A DNA stretch of 64,000 nucleotides from assembly GCA_963693365.1 (NCBI GenBank), contig CAVNZM010000014.1:4836001-4900000 (forward strand), in the 5' to 3' direction. A program made the position numbers and the translations under genes. A model generated the notes under the pieces. The model did not search any database. It was not told the DNA's origin and worked only from the letters and a program-made list of their open reading frames with translations. Of this stretch, positions 13,598 to 26,701 are shown piece after piece. This DNA is from Amoebidium appalachense (Eukaryota > Ichthyosporea). Numbering within the stretch: position 1 is the stretch's first letter; the number at the start of each line of letters is the position of its first letter.

Positions 13598-13744
13598 GTT
13601 ATTATTATTATTATTATTATTATTGGGAGGGGGGGGAGGGGGAGGAATACCTCAGACAGTGAGAGATTCTCAAGAGCGTGGTTTCTCTTCCATTGAGGCC
13701 CTATGTATGCCTGTATCATCGTCATCGTATCTTGTACTTCAAAC

Positions 13745-13781
<37 letters not shown>

Positions 13782-14105
13782 AGAACGTTGTGGTGTTGGA
13801 TATGTCAAGCAAAACCTTTGTGATTTTGATGGCAGCGTGTATATGTTGTTGTGGCAATCAGAATGTGCACATGTGAGATTAAACTTTCCATGTTTGAAAA
13901 TGTTTAAACTTGTCATGATGCATATGATTGTGGTTGTCGGTGGTTGGCCCTTACATGTTGAACATGTACATGTGCCACTATATCCCCAGGTGGGACCGGC
14001 AAGTGCAATCGTAAAATTAAATATTAATCTTTTATAAAGTCGGCTCGAGCAGATAGAGAGCACGGTGTCTGGCGCTTGTTATTACACAATCCCCCCCCTT
14101 CCCCA

Positions 14106-14136
<31 letters not shown>

Positions 14137-14464
14137 GAAAAAAAGAGAAGAAAGTGACACACACACACACACGCACACACACACACACGCACACACACAC
14201 ATATGTACACACGTCAGTGACACGGGCCGGCCAGGCCTCCTGAATAATTGATCACGATGGAAGCTAAAGTGCACTCTGAATAATTAGGTGTATGCTAACT
14301 AAAATGCCGTTCTCTGGTTCTCTGAACCCAGGGGATCCGCGGCACCGGCACAAGCACATTTCCTCGCATAGCAGGAGGAAAGTTAAAATTTAGGTAACTC
14401 GACTCCCAGCTTCCCTCCTTCCCCTCCCCCCCACCCCACCCCACCCCACCCCACCCACAAACCC

Positions 14465-14507
<43 letters not shown>

Positions 14508-15119
14508 AAAAAAAAAAAAAAAGGAAAAAAAAAATGTGTATAAACGTACACTGGATCTTGCATGAAATATAGAAATGGTTGCATGTGCACTCTTTTCTCT
14601 TTGTATCACATCATCATATTCTCCCGACCTACTTCAAAGTGCCGTGTATTTTCGTCTACTGCGATCGCAAAGGAACTTCCCCCCCCCCCCCCCCCCCTCC
14701 CCCCCCCCCCCCCCTTCCCCCGGGGATGTCCCCCCTCCCCCTCTCCCCCCCTCCCCTCCTCCCCCCTCCCCCCGTCACCCCCGTCCCCCCCTCTCCCGGG
14801 CCCCCTCCCCCCCCCCCCCCCCCCCTCCCCCAGGGGAGCGGCAATATTCGGTCGATTGTGAGGTAAAAGAGGCTGTACAGTGTGCTATACGTGTCAGTGC
14901 TGGATAGTGATGTACTAAATTGAACTGTTCGAAGCCACAGTTTTCACATGTACATGTGTATACAATCAAACCTTAAAAAAAAAAAGCCATATATAGTTAT
15001 AAAATCGTTCAACCGCAATATTCCACCATCTCTCCCTCCTCTCTCCCTCTCCCTCCCTTCCTGCTTCCCTCCCTATGACCCAACCATATCGGCTGAGTCA
15101 ATTGCTCCGAGCAGCATTA
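10479..15119. other. Intergenic region with microsatellites and no firm gene
   Basis: The region contains C runs (11105, 12257, 12466, 13747, 14463, 14680), (CA)n at 11219-11270 and 14160-14200, (GT)n at 13182-13240 and an (ATT)n tract at 13565-13625. An open frame of about 150 codons on the plus strand begins after a good pyrimidine-AG at 11819. It has no recognisable domain and I do not call it a gene. A short plus-strand stretch at 12493-12578 ends in AAG|GTATGT and could be an isolated exon, unsupported otherwise. Confidence 0.45.
10620..10625 (+). terminator. Possible polyadenylation signal of the TMEM64-like gene
   Basis: AATAAA lies about 140 bases after the stop codon at 10478. It is the first such hexamer downstream. 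This rests on position only. Confidence 0.4.
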
Positions 15120-15375
15120 TAATACAAAAAGCAGATGCACTCTGCAAACAGCAGAATCAATAATAATTCTGCCAAAAGCAGAATAATTCCACTAAAAGCA
15201 GAGTGATTCTGCTAAAAGCAAAGTGATTCTGCTTTTGCAGAATAATTCTGCTGAAAGCAGAGTGTTTCTGCTTTTGCAGAATAACTCTGCTTTTTGCAGA
15301 ATAATTCCGCCTTTTGCAGAATAATTCCGCTTTTGCAGAATAATTCTGCTTTTTGCAAGTTGACTCTGCCGATGT
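15120..15375. repeat. Cluster of AGCAGAATNATTCTGCT palindromes (copy 1)
   Basis: Around ten interspersed, imperfect copies of the near-palindrome GCAGAATAATTCTGC, in the variants AAAGCAGA and TTCTGCTTTTGCAG, are spaced about 20-25 bases apart. The block ends in ACTCTGCCGATGTGG. A related block is at 25110-25375 and ends with a similar ACTCTGCCAATATGG. Confidence 0.8.
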
Positions 15376-15536
15376 GGTTGGGCCCTCTCCCTCCCTCCCC
15401 CTCCCCCTCCCTCCCTCCGTCCCTCCCTCCCTCTCTCTCTCTCACTCCTCCCCCCACCACCTTTTTCTCTCTGGTCTCTCTGTCTCCCTCTGTCGGCCTA
15501 ATAACTCTCTCTCTCTCTTTGTCTCTCCCACTTCCC

Positions 15537-15588
<52 letters not shown>

Positions 15589-15695
15589 GCGAGGCTTTCT
15601 CTTCCACTCTCCATCTCCTTTTCTCTTTCTATCCGCCCTCCCTCCCTCCCCTCTCTTTTCTATCTCCTCTCCTCTCTTTCAAAGCTTTCTCTCCA

Positions 15696-15726
<31 letters not shown>

Positions 15727-16082
15727 CGTCCCCCCTTTCCTCCCCCCTCCTGCCGGCGCCTCTCTCCCTTTCCTCCCCCCCTCCCTCTACTCCCTTCCCC
15801 CCCTTTCCGCTCTCGGTCTCGTTCCCTCCCCCCTCCCCCTTCCCCCTGGGCCCAACCCCGCTCTCTCTCTCTCTCTCTCCCTTCCTCCCCTCCCTTCCCT
15901 CCTTTCCACCCTCTCTCCCTCTTTCTTCCTTCCTGTTCTCCCCCCATCTCTCTCTCCAGAGGCTCTTTCGTCACTTCCTCTCCCCCCCCCCTCCCCCCTC
16001 CCCCCCCCCCTTCTCCCCCCTCCCCCCCCCCCTTCCCCCCCTCCCCCCCCTTCCCCCCCCCCCCTCCCCCCCCCCCCCCGTC
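15376..16082. repeat. 700-base pyrimidine-only-like tract (C/T)
   Basis: Almost every base on the plus strand is C or T, with C runs up to about 45 bases (15543-15586) and (CT)n patches. Long open frames here are artefacts of low complexity. Such tracts can form triplex or i-motif structures in vitro. Confidence 0.8.
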
Positions 16083-16765
16083 CATACAGCGTAAACTTTC
16101 ACCACCTACCAAGGCTTGCTTTCTGTCATAGCACGGTGCACGTTTCTATCCACATTACGTACGGGTACAAGAGGTTTTCATTCAGAGAAACCCCCTTTAA
16201 TAAATCCGGGTTCGGAACTTCACGACATATCCTGAGCTGGGTATTACACATGTATTTGTCTGAACGTGTGTCTGTGGTACTGTAACACAAACCCGTCGTT
16301 TGGTGCCCACATGGGCCCAAAATTTATCCGTACGTACGCACGTTCAAGGGGAGCGTGTGCAACTGCAAGTGGCACGGTGCAACTTGGTGTGTGCACGTGC
16401 TTTGTGTCAGGTTGTTCTCAATGTAATTACAAATGTCTGCACTGATTTTCTGCGTCAATGAATTAGCGCAAGGGGGGTCTTTGCGGTGCGACCGCAAAGT
16501 CATTATCCGAGCCAAGCAAACAATATGTATATGCACACACACACACACACGCACACACACACATCAAGATCCACCATATATGACCGGCCAATCATATGAC
16601 CGTTAAGACCTGGCTTTACGCCCATTGCAATTTTCGCATGATGTCGGTTCAAGCATGCAAGCATTGTAGGTGAGGTGTGGTTACAGCCCAAAACGTTCTA
16701 GATCTCTTGCATATGTGCAGTGCTACTAAGTGACATTTGTGTGGACACGTAACTTTATGGTGGTT

Positions 16766-16952
16766 AAAAGGGGTTCTTATTTGGGGATCCGGGTCGGGTC
16801 AGGATGGAAAGCGATTTGTGCTTTGGATGATCATTATGACGACATGTGCACCAAAGAGCGTTTTGGGATCATTATGACGACATGCGCACCAAAGAGCGTT
16901 TTGGGCTGACCCGAAGGCACCTATAAATCGGCGTAAATCAAACCCCCTTTAA
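16766..16952. mobile_element. Small TIR element of the AAAGGGGGTTT family (copy 1)
   Basis: The left end reads TTAAAAGGGGTTCTTATTTG and leads into GGGTCGGGTC. The right end, read in reverse complement, is TTAAAGGGGGTTTGATTTACG leading into GGGTCAG. The ends are flanked by TTAA-like bases. Inside is a 40-base direct duplication (GATCATTATGACGACATG at 16828 and 16868). Similar ends occur at 35054-35187 and 56258-56552. No coding capacity, so this is probably a MITE. Confidence 0.6.
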
Positions 16953-17016
16953 CAGCTAAACCGGCATTTCAATCACGCACTTTCAATGAGAGGAGGAAGC
17001 ATGGGGTGGGGAGAGG

Positions 17017-17050
<34 letters not shown>

Positions 17051-17340
17051 GTTATGGGTGGGGAAGGTGCTAAGAGGATTCCCGCATCAGCGCAACTGTG
17101 TTCAGACAATCGGTTGAATTTCCTAAAATTTCTAATTTGGCCGATCAGCAACGCCCACCCTCAAACCCGTTAAGGTGTTGCCAGCACAGCTGGCATCTTG
17201 CAATCGGCAAAGCACACCTGAATCTAGTAACTACAACCGTCATATTGGGTTTTGCAGCAACCTGCCCCCCCCCCCCCCCCCTCTCTTCTCTCCCTCCCCC
17301 CCCCCCCCCCCCCCCCCCCCCTCCCCCCTCCTCCTCCTCC

Positions 17341-17715
17341 TCCCTTGCCGAATTGCCAAGTGGGAAATGTGTTGGTACAAAGAGTGACCCCCGCTCCCCC
17401 TCCTCCCTTGCCGAATTGCCAAGTGGGAAATGTGTTGTACAAAGATCAAATCAAATTAATTGCCAGCCAAGTGTTGTACAAAGATCAAAATCAAATTAAT
17501 TGCCAAGTGGGAAATGTGTTGTACAAAGATCAAATCAAATTAATTAAGGCAAACGTTGCTCCACTGTGACAAACCAAGCCGAAAAAAGACCACTGTGACA
17601 AACCAAGCCGAAAAAAGAGAAAAGAAAATAGGATTTGAAAAAAAGTCCGAAAAACGGAAATAGGATGTGAAAAAAAGTCCGAAAAACGGAAATAGGATGT
17701 GAAAAAACAGAAATA
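17341..17715. repeat. Compound tandem repeats upstream of the oxidoreductase 3' end
   Basis: GCCAAGTGGGAAATGTGTTG with a following ACAAAGATCAAATCAAATTA occurs three times at 17350-17540. CACTGTGACAAACCAAGCCG occurs twice (17562, 17591). A block with AAAACGGAAATAGGATGTG occurs two to three times at 17630-17705. A shorter CCTCGTGATCGTGAGACCTA duplication follows at 17747-17790. Confidence 0.75.
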
Positions 17716-17827
17716 TATCAGAGACCTAAGCAAAGCCACTGCAGTACCTCGTGAGACCTACCTCGTGATCGTGAGACCTACCTCGTGATCACACAAGCAC
17801 ACTGTCGCACGTGCCCCCCCCCCCCCT

Positions 17828-17858
<31 letters not shown>

Positions 17859-17897
17859 AAACACCCACACCCACACACACACGAGTCTCTCTACCAG

Positions 17898-18194
17898 TTA
17901 ATTCTCCTGATATCCGTTCCAAGGCCGGGGGACAGGGGCGGGTGTAGGGGCGGGCACACACAGATTTCTCTCAATGAGTTTGAAGGAATAGTCCATAATA
18001 TCGGCCACCGACTCGAAACTTGCGAAAGACCCCACATACCACGTGCGGTATTTTCCTTGCATATCCCAAATTTTCCATGGATATCCCTGCTGAATTTCCT
18101 GTGTGGGGGGGGAAAACGGGGGAGAACGTGTGAGCAAGGGCCTTGTTGTGGTTCACATGGTGGTGGTGGTGTGTGTGTGGGGGAGGGGGGATGT

Positions 18195-18230
<36 letters not shown>

Positions 18231-18320
18231 GGGGAGGGAGAGGAAGAGGGGTGGGTGCAGTGTTTATTTAATCCTCTGCTTCCTTTTTGATTTATAAGGG
18301 ATAAGCTCTCGTTCGCCCTA

Positions 18321-18351
<31 letters not shown>

Positions 18352-18511
18352 TTTTTTTTTAATTATTAAAATGATCCTCGTTTAGTAGGGTAAACGGATC
18401 AGACATGAACACCCGGCCCCTGGGTGATAAAAGGCTCAAAACGAGCAGCATAGGGATGAGAGGGTAGCTGTTTTTTCTTTTTCTTTTTCTTTTCTTTTTT
18501 TTTCTTCCTTT

Positions 18512-18542
<31 letters not shown>

Positions 18543-19962
18543 GGAGAGAGAGAGAGGAGGGGGGGGGGGGTTCTTCCATTTTTTGGGGGGAGGGGGGGGG
18601 GGGGGGGGGGGTGGGGAGAGAGAGAGGAGGGGGGGGGGGGGGGGGGGGGGTGATGTATGCGTTAGAGGGAACACACACAACAACGAGCAACAACAAAACG
18701 TCACAAAAGTGGAAAATCCAAAATCATACAATTTAAGCGTGCAGGCACAAAACGTCACAAAAGTGGAAAATCCAAAATCATACAATTTAAGCGTGCAGGC
18801 AGAAGACACTTGAACAGAGCCCATCATCAGGGGGGGTTCCTATGCCTCCACAAAAGCATGGTTTTCGACTTTTAACCCTCCATCGCGTGGTTCCCAACCC
18901 ATACTTTGTTTCAACAGGGGGGAAGGGGGAGGGGGGGGGGGGGGGGGGAAGGAGGGGATTTGGGGGGATTCCTAACCTGGGCGGTAAAACGGGCAAAGTA
19001 ATCGGGGCTCAGCCGATCGAGAATGGTGATGTTAGACCCCCCCAAGGCTGAAAGTTCGGCCACGAGCGTGCTGTCGACCTGCGATTCGGTGACCTGATCG
19101 CGGAAATTGAACCCCACCTGCTGGCCCGTAACGTAAATTGGGTTGGGCTCGGTCAAATTCGGGAACAAAATCCCTAATTCGTTGCGAAGATAGTACACGC
19201 CGGCGCGCGATTGGGGGGAACTCCTGAGATAGTCGACGAAATTCGTGATATATCCGGTCTGTCCGACGGGGAGGCCCTTGGCCGAAATCATGCGCGTGTA
19301 CATTTTCGACGATTTCAATCGCCCGAAAACGTCCTTTTCGTCCGATCTCGCGTCGATTATGTTCAGCGTCTGGGGGAACCGCGACGCCAAAATGACGAAA
19401 TCAAAAGTTTCGCGCATGGCGCGGGGGTTCGAAGGGTGTTTGTAGGTGATTTGAACCTGGCGGGGATTTCTTCTGATGCTTGAAATTTGGGCGTTGAGAA
19501 GAATTTGCGACTTGAAGGGTTCGGACACGCGCTGCCACAGGGTTTCAAATCCCTCCCGGAGCATGCTTACGGTGGTGTTTGGGTTGGACCTTCCGAGAAT
19601 CAGCGACTTGAAAACGGAGGGGGTCGACCAAATCAGCCCGTAGTATAGGGGGACTTCCTCCAAGAACCCGTACCCGTTTGCGCTCTGCGAGAAAGCCAGC
19701 ACTGGAATGAGTGCTTCCAGTTTGTTCTGGATTAGAAAATCCTTGAATGAGCCGTTGTTTAGCATCGCTAGCTGCTGCGGGGAGGGTTTATCCGGGAAAA
19801 GGAAATCGTCATTTCCGAAAATCTGGTTGTAGAGGACACGGTAGCGGACCATTGCGTCTATGAGGGCTGCTTGGTAGGCAACAGGGTCGGGGTTCTTTCC
19901 CGTGAGCTGGGCCCATTGGAGTACCTGTGTGTGTGTGTGTTGGGGGGTGGGAGGCCCGGATG

Positions 19963-20043
<81 letters not shown>

Positions 20044-20729
20044 TGTGTCAGCACCGTTATTTTTTTCTTTTCTTCTTTTCATTTCGGGTATATCTTCTTG
20101 GCTGTTTTCCCATTTCTTGTGTGTGTGTGTGGGGGGGGGGGGGGGGGGAATGTGTCAGCACCGTTATTTTTTTCTTGTCTTCTTTCGCGTATATCTTCTT
20201 GACTGTTTTCCTGTTTCTTGTGTGTGTGTGTGTGTGGTGGTGGTGGGGGGGGGGGGGGGGGAGGGGGGGGTTGGAGTGGGTGGGTGGAGGGGGGCTTGAA
20301 AATGCAAGCTTGTTTCTTGTAATACTTAATCAATGGTGGTGGTGGTAATGGGTGATGCGTGAAGGGGCGGGCGGGTGGTGGTGGTGGTGGTGGTGGTGGT
20401 GGGGGGGGGGGGGGGGGGGGGAGAGGGGAGGCAGATACAGGGAGAAGACCGGAGGGCGGTGCGTGGGGCCTGTTCGGGGAGGGGGGGGAGGGAGGGAGGG
20501 GGGGGGGGGGGGGGTGGAGGAACCACTGCACAAACAGAGATTCTGAACACAAGCATGTAAATTTAGCCGCACCCACCTGCCAGAGTTCGACCGGGCCGTT
20601 AGCCATACTGTTTGCACTGTCCACCACAAAGCCAAGGCCAGGCACAGGCACCATCGTGGCAAAGTGCTGCTGGATCAGCTCAACAATGCAAGGGTAGCGG
20701 CCTGTGGGGGGATTTGGGTAGTGGAAGGG

Positions 20730-20772
<43 letters not shown>

Positions 20773-21872
20773 CGAGCGAGAATGTGTGATTGTGTATGTG
20801 GTGTGTGTGGATGTGTACGTAGGGTAGAAGGGGCGGGAGGGGGGGAGTAGACTGGGGGGGGGGGATGGGGGGGGAGGGAGGGGGGGGGGGGGGAAGGGGG
20901 AGGGGGGCAGGAGAAGGGACGGAAGGGGGAGAGGGGAGATGGCAGGTGGATTTGGAGGTGAAGATGAACGGTCAGTTTGGCAAATGAGTAGGCAATGCAG
21001 TGGGCTAGCCGGAGCTACATCCAATGTACAAAGTAACACTCTGCAGGTCGTCTTATGCATGCACAGTGTGTTTGTGTCAGTGTGTTTGTGTTTCTCATGT
21101 CTGCATAGCATAAGGCATGTACTTAGGGTACAAAGCGGTGGCATACAAACGACACATTGTGAAATCTCAAGCATGCGCGCACACACATGCACACGCCTAT
21201 GCAAACAAACAAACAAGCATACACACACACATACAAACAACCACACACACACACACACACACACACAGCCTACACACACTACCCCCCCCCCCCCACACAC
21301 ACACACACACACTCACCGGCAGTGTAGCACGTGCCCATCTCATGCGCCACCCCATTCACAAAGTTTGTCTTCGAGAGACCCCCGATCCTCCCGTCCTTCT
21401 CAAACACTTTCACATTTTTGTACCCCAACTTCGTCAACAAATGTGTCGTAATTATCCCCGCAGGCCCACCTCCCACCACCGCAATTCTACTGTTTTGCGT
21501 AAAAAGCGGTTGAGCCCCCCAAGCGCACTGTTGCAGCGTGGGGAGGGGTTTTTTGCAGTGCTGCTGCGGCGGAAATTCCAAAACGCTGAGGTCGAGGGGT
21601 CCTCCGGGGGGTGGGCCGGAGGGAGCCTGTTGCTGCTGCGGGGGAGCTACAGGGGCGGAAATTACGGTTGGTGTTCCGGCGGCAGAGGGGGGTGCAGAAA
21701 CAAGTATAGGCTGCACGGCGCCAGGGTTGGGTGAAGGCGGGGTGTTTGGCGAATTTGCGGAAACGACAACAGGCCCCTGTGGTGGGTTGGAAGAGTCGAA
21801 GGGAATGAAGGTGGAAGATTGGGCGAGACACCCTGTGCTGGCTGCAGCGAGGAAAAGGCCTGCGCGTTTCAT
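17898..21872 (-). CDS. Secreted or lumenal FAD-dependent oxidoreductase (amine-oxidase-like Rossmann fold)
   Basis: Four exons on the minus strand join in phase, in order of transcription: 21872-21317, 20701-20577, 19924-18977 and 18098-17898 (stop TAA). They encode 609 residues. Residues 1-17 (MKRAGLFLAAASTGCLA) form a typical signal peptide. Residues 18-105 are a Pro/Gln/Ser-rich linker. The FAD-binding core follows: RIAVVGGGPAG (129-139) with the GxGxxG-type turn, the ribose-binding acidic residue in KVFEKD (about 158) and GRIGG (161-165). Exon 3 contributes the substrate half. Exon 4 carries WYVGSFASFESV, the closing segment typical of this superfamily. The protein therefore probably enters the secretory route and oxidises a small amine or related substrate with FAD, but the substrate cannot be read from the sequence. 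An upstream in-frame ATG at 21947 exists; the inner ATG is preferred because it begins the signal peptide. Confidence 0.88.
18099..18976 (-). repeat. Intron 3 of the FAD oxidoreductase with poly-C runs and a dispersed repeat
   Basis: On the coding (minus) strand the intron has several C runs, the GATGATGGGCTCTGTTCAAG repeat (complement of about 18788-18862) and a 54-base direct duplication at 18693-18802. The same repeat, in the orientation of its own host gene, lies at 32435-32530. Confidence 0.65.
18693..18802. repeat. 54-bp direct duplication inside a dispersed repeat
   Basis: AACGTCACAAAAGTGGAAAA and the bases after it up to GCGTGCAGGCA occur twice (18697 and 18751) without visible differences. 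Confidence 0.8.
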
Positions 21873-23104
21873 TTTTGACACATGCACATGCACTTTTCCT
21901 GTTTCTGTTTTTGTTCTGAGGTTCGTCCCTTTGCGATATGTTGCCAAGATATCGATATGAATTTATATATGCGGGCTAGGGGGCTATTTGTGTTTTTCTA
22001 AATAGTTAATCAAAGCCAGACGCGCACGCGCATGCAACATGGGTGGTGCACGAATGCAGATCTAGATGAAGAGAATGACTCAGTGTGTTGCATGTGAACA
22101 TATTTATCGGTGTTCGATCACCAAATCTGCGCCAATAGGAACCGGTATTAAAAAGCTGCCTTGTGGTAGCATGATATGAAGCCATTTTATGTTTTTCAAC
22201 ACGATTCAGTTGACGATTAAAGAATTGTTAAGAATTAAAATGTTGGTTGATTGGTTATTACTTGTTATTACTTGTAATCAAGAGAATAAAACAAACAATG
22301 TGCCACGGCTTGCTTTGATTGGTGTAGCTAGATAAGCTTATTTGATTGGTAATTAGAAACCTTGTCCAAATGTATTGTCCCTTTCCGATTGGGTCGCCCA
22401 TCAATTCGAATAGATCTTGCTGGCAATGCCGGCATGAACGGTTCGTGGGCGCGGAAAATTATTAGGTATGGAAAATCTGTATGTGACCGCCAGGTATAAT
22501 TTTGCTACCCACAATTTAATTCGCACATTTCCTCTACAGGCTCATTAATACAGCAGAACCGGAGTCGTGCTTTTTAGGCTACTTGCTGGCTGTGATACAG
22601 GCCAACGTACATGTCAGCCTGGGACGGGCAGATCCGGCAGGCCGGGGGCCAGCGCTGGGGGCCGCGGGTGTTAGCGGGTTTCTTTTACATAGTTGAAATT
22701 TTTCAGGTGTAGGCCTACGACGTGGCCCGTAGGAAGGGAACGTCGGCTGAACTTGAGAGCTCTGGGAAGGCGATGAGCCGGTCGGATCCCTCCAGGCAAG
22801 CCTTGCTTGGCAAGTAAGGCCCCTTAAATTTGCCAACACCAACATTATTATTAGTAGGATTGCGGGGTCTGATTATTATCGGAATTCTGCATACAATCGC
22901 GGAGGGGAGACGGTGTACTACTACACGTGCACAGCTGTATACGCGTGCCTTGCCGACAGCTGCTGCAGCCTGTGCACGTGAGGAATGCATTTGCCAAGAA
23001 GTGCAGAAAGGCAAACCCTATTTTTTGTACTTGAGGTGACCTGTCGGCTGTCTGCCTGTAAATGTTCGCGAAGTGTCGACCCCTATGTCCTAACCCCAAA
23101 CCCT

Positions 23105-23135
<31 letters not shown>

Positions 23136-23278
23136 GCCCCCACCTACCGGTACCCACCCACCCACCCATCCCCTTCCCCCCCTTCACACGTGCACACACA
23201 CACAAACACACACACACACACACACACGCACACACACGAACAAACACAAACACAAACACACATGTACACACGTACACG

Positions 23279-23404
<126 letters not shown>

Positions 23405-23702
23405 GACCCTCACACACAAACCCACACAAACACAAACACATACCGGACACACACACAGACAAACACAAGCACGCAGTGCACACACGCGCGCGCGCAAGAG
23501 CACACACACACGCACGCACACACACACATACACAGTCACACAAGCACACGCACACATATCAAGATACACGCACACACACACACACTGTGGACACACACAC
23601 ACAAAAAATAAAGATACACACACGCACATACAGTACTGTGGACACACACACACACACAGAGAGAGAGAAAGATAGAGAGAGAGGGGTGGGGGAGAGAGAG
23701 AT

Positions 23703-23801
<99 letters not shown>

Positions 23802-24095
23802 AGGGAGAGGGAGAGAGAGAGAGAGGGGGAGAGGGAGAGGGAGAGACTAGGACACAGATCTAGACTCATGTGGCACACATGAACACACAAACACAAGCAC
23901 ACACACGCACACACACCCACACCTTCACCCACACATACACACAAACCAGGACCAGACACAAGACACACATACAAGCGCTAGCACCCAAGCACACACGCAC
24001 GCACGTGCGCGCGTGCGCGTGGCCATGCACGAACACGCACACGCACACGCACACGCACGCACACACGCGCGCACACACACCCACACACAAACACA

Positions 24096-24158
<63 letters not shown>

Positions 24159-24708
24159 CCACACACACATACACACACAAGCACACACGTAGACACACCC
24201 CGGTACACACACAAAAACACACACGGCTGACTCACATACACGCCACTGAAGAGGAATGATTTCAAAGCCGAGCGGTTACACCGAGTACTTGAAATCATTG
24301 ATTCAAATTAACCACTGAATGTTTCTACAGGTAACCTGGTTGGTCAGCCTACTTCATTTTGCTGAATTTTGTTTGGTGCCGGTCCCAACTCTGTCGTATT
24401 ACAACTCATTATTGTAGCTCATATTGCGACCAAAAAGGTGCATTTTTGTTTGTAATGCAGCGGCGAAAGGGGGGGGGGAGAGAGAGAGAGGGGGGGGGGG
24501 GAGGCGGGGAGGCGCGGGGGGGGGGGGGGGGGGGGGGGATATCTTGAGGCTGGCTAGCGCTGGAGGTCGTGAGGAAAGTTACTCGGTGCAATAAATTGGT
24601 GAAGAATGATAATCTTAGTCAGCGGCCAGGGGGGGGGGGGGGGGGAGGATGGGCGCGCGGGGGGCACGAGAGGGGAGGGGGGAGAAGGTGGGGGGGAGGG
24701 AGGGGTTG

Positions 24709-24812
24709 CTATAGGTTAAATCCTAGGGATCATGGTGGGGGGTGTCAGGGCGGGAGGGGGGGGGGGGGGGGTTATTATAGGTTAAATCCTAGGGATCATG
24801 GTGGGGGGGAAG
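24709..24812. repeat. 64-bp direct duplication in G-rich DNA
   Basis: TATAGGTTAAATCCTAGGGA followed by TCATGGTGGGGG occurs at about 24711 and 24775, separated by G runs. Confidence 0.75.
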
Positions 24813-25109
24813 GGGAGGTTGGGGGGGGGGGGGGGGGGGTAGGAAAACGACACAGTATGGAGATTGTGCTGAGTGAATATGGAAAACCGTAGGCATATGC
24901 ATATTTAATCGGCAGTTGCAAAGCAGAAGTCCGTTTCTAGAGGGCACGTTTGGGTGTGGGCGATGCTTGCCGCCGTGACTTTATTTCTTTCTGAGTTTTT
25001 AAAGAACATTAAATTCAACATATATCCTTTTTCTTGGGTGGGTAGGGGGGGGGGGGGGGAGGGGGGGAGGGGGGGGGGGGAGGGGGGAAGGCAATAATGA
25101 TATGTATGC

Positions 25110-25375
25110 AGAAGTTTTCTGCTAAAAGCTGAATCATTCTGCAAAAATGTGCGAGCAAGTTTCTTCTGCTAGCGCTGCCGTGAGCCATGATCATTCTCCT
25201 TATTGCGCAACAATTTTGCCAAAAACACAATGAAATGTACTAAACTTTGAAGCAGAATTATTCTGCAGCAGAATAATTTTGCTCTTGCAATTGCAGAATA
25301 ATCCTGCCTTTGCATAATAATCACAGTTTTGCAGAATCATTCTGTTCGGATCATGTTAACTCTGCCAATATGGTG
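25110..25375. repeat. Cluster of AGCAGAATNATTCTGCT palindromes (copy 2)
   Basis: This is a second, more degenerate block of the GCAGAATTATTCTGC near-palindrome, including a tandem pair at 25251-25282. It ends in ACTCTGCCAATATGGTGAAG, which resembles the end of the block at 15120-15375. The shared end suggests both are copies of one dispersed element. Confidence 0.7.
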
Positions 25376-25497
25376 AAGTTGGGCACTTGAAGCTTCTGGG
25401 GCCGCGTCTCAAACTTGCAGCCGCAAACTTAGAATTAACGGGGCACTGGTTAGTCTGTAACCTGTGGCGCGCACATGCGCGCGCGCATGTGCGCGCG

Positions 25498-25590
<93 letters not shown>

Positions 25591-26270
25591 TACACACTTC
25601 ATTTTGCTCAATTGCAAATAGACGACTGCTAATACATGAAGGCTCTTTTGGAGAACTTCAACCAAAAAAATTAAAAATAATTTTTTCTGTGCTGCTCTTG
25701 AGCTGTTTTAGAGTTTTTCACAGGGAAATCATGCACTGCAAGACTGCAGAACCGTCACCCCTGTCACCTCATGCCAACATCGTGATGTGCTTATATGCAG
25801 TTCTCCTCAGACAGATCTTTAAAAAAAGAATGGACAGCAGATAGCAGAAACGAAACAGACAGAAAATAGGCTATACTTTACTTGCCCGTAGGTGTTTTTT
25901 TCGACTATATATACACACAAATAAATTCTACGCTAGGACAACCATAGGGGTAATACATCATCATGATAATGTGAATATCTTGCAAGCTGATCTTGGAGCC
26001 ACACAACAACTTCGACTTGTATGTACATAAAAAAGACGCTTTAAAGACGGGAAAGCTGGTAAGCAACGAAAAAACGATCATTAACGTGCAAAATAGTCGC
26101 AATAGAAAACCCTCTATGCTTGGCTTACTGTAGCAAGAGTTTGTTGTGGAACCGCTCCTGCATTGCAAGGAATGCGAAGTCGAGGTGGTGATGCACCAAC
26201 ATGACCTCCACTTTTTCATTCTCGCCCAGGAGGCGTGAATATTGGGAGGGCTTGCAACTAGTCCTGTATG

Positions 26271-26394
26271 AGTTTATGTTCAAGTTGTAGCTCCTTATTC
26301 AGATTGTTTGAAAGAAGGATCATATTGCGGGGAGTTTATGTTCAAGTTGTAGCTCCTTATTCAGATTGTTTGAAAGAAGGATCATTGCGGGGCG
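26271..26394. repeat. 62-bp direct duplication
   Basis: AGTTTATGTTCAAGTTGTAG and the next 40 bases are present at 26271 and 26333 with only an indel of a few bases near the end. Confidence 0.85.
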
Positions 26395-26442
26395 TAGCAT
26401 ACAACGTCTAGGTTTCTGCGACATCTGCTAGTGGGAGTGTGG

Positions 26443-26478
<36 letters not shown>

Positions 26479-26515
26479 CTGTGTGTGTGTGTGTGTATGT
26501 GTGTCTGTGTGTGTC

Positions 26516-26574
<59 letters not shown>

Positions 26575-26670
26575 GCGTGTGTGTGTCGCGCCTGCTTCAA
26601 GGAGATTCTATGAACCGGGGGAAAGGGGCGAGAGGCCTGCCCACCGCACTTGTTTGAGAAGGGTGGGGGT

Positions 26671-26701
<31 letters not shown>

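Noticed and set aside
15294-16285. Long Pro/Ser/Leu-rich open frames over 300 codons
   Set aside because: They arise from a pyrimidine-only tract, which cannot contain plus-strand stop codons; no domain and no splice context.
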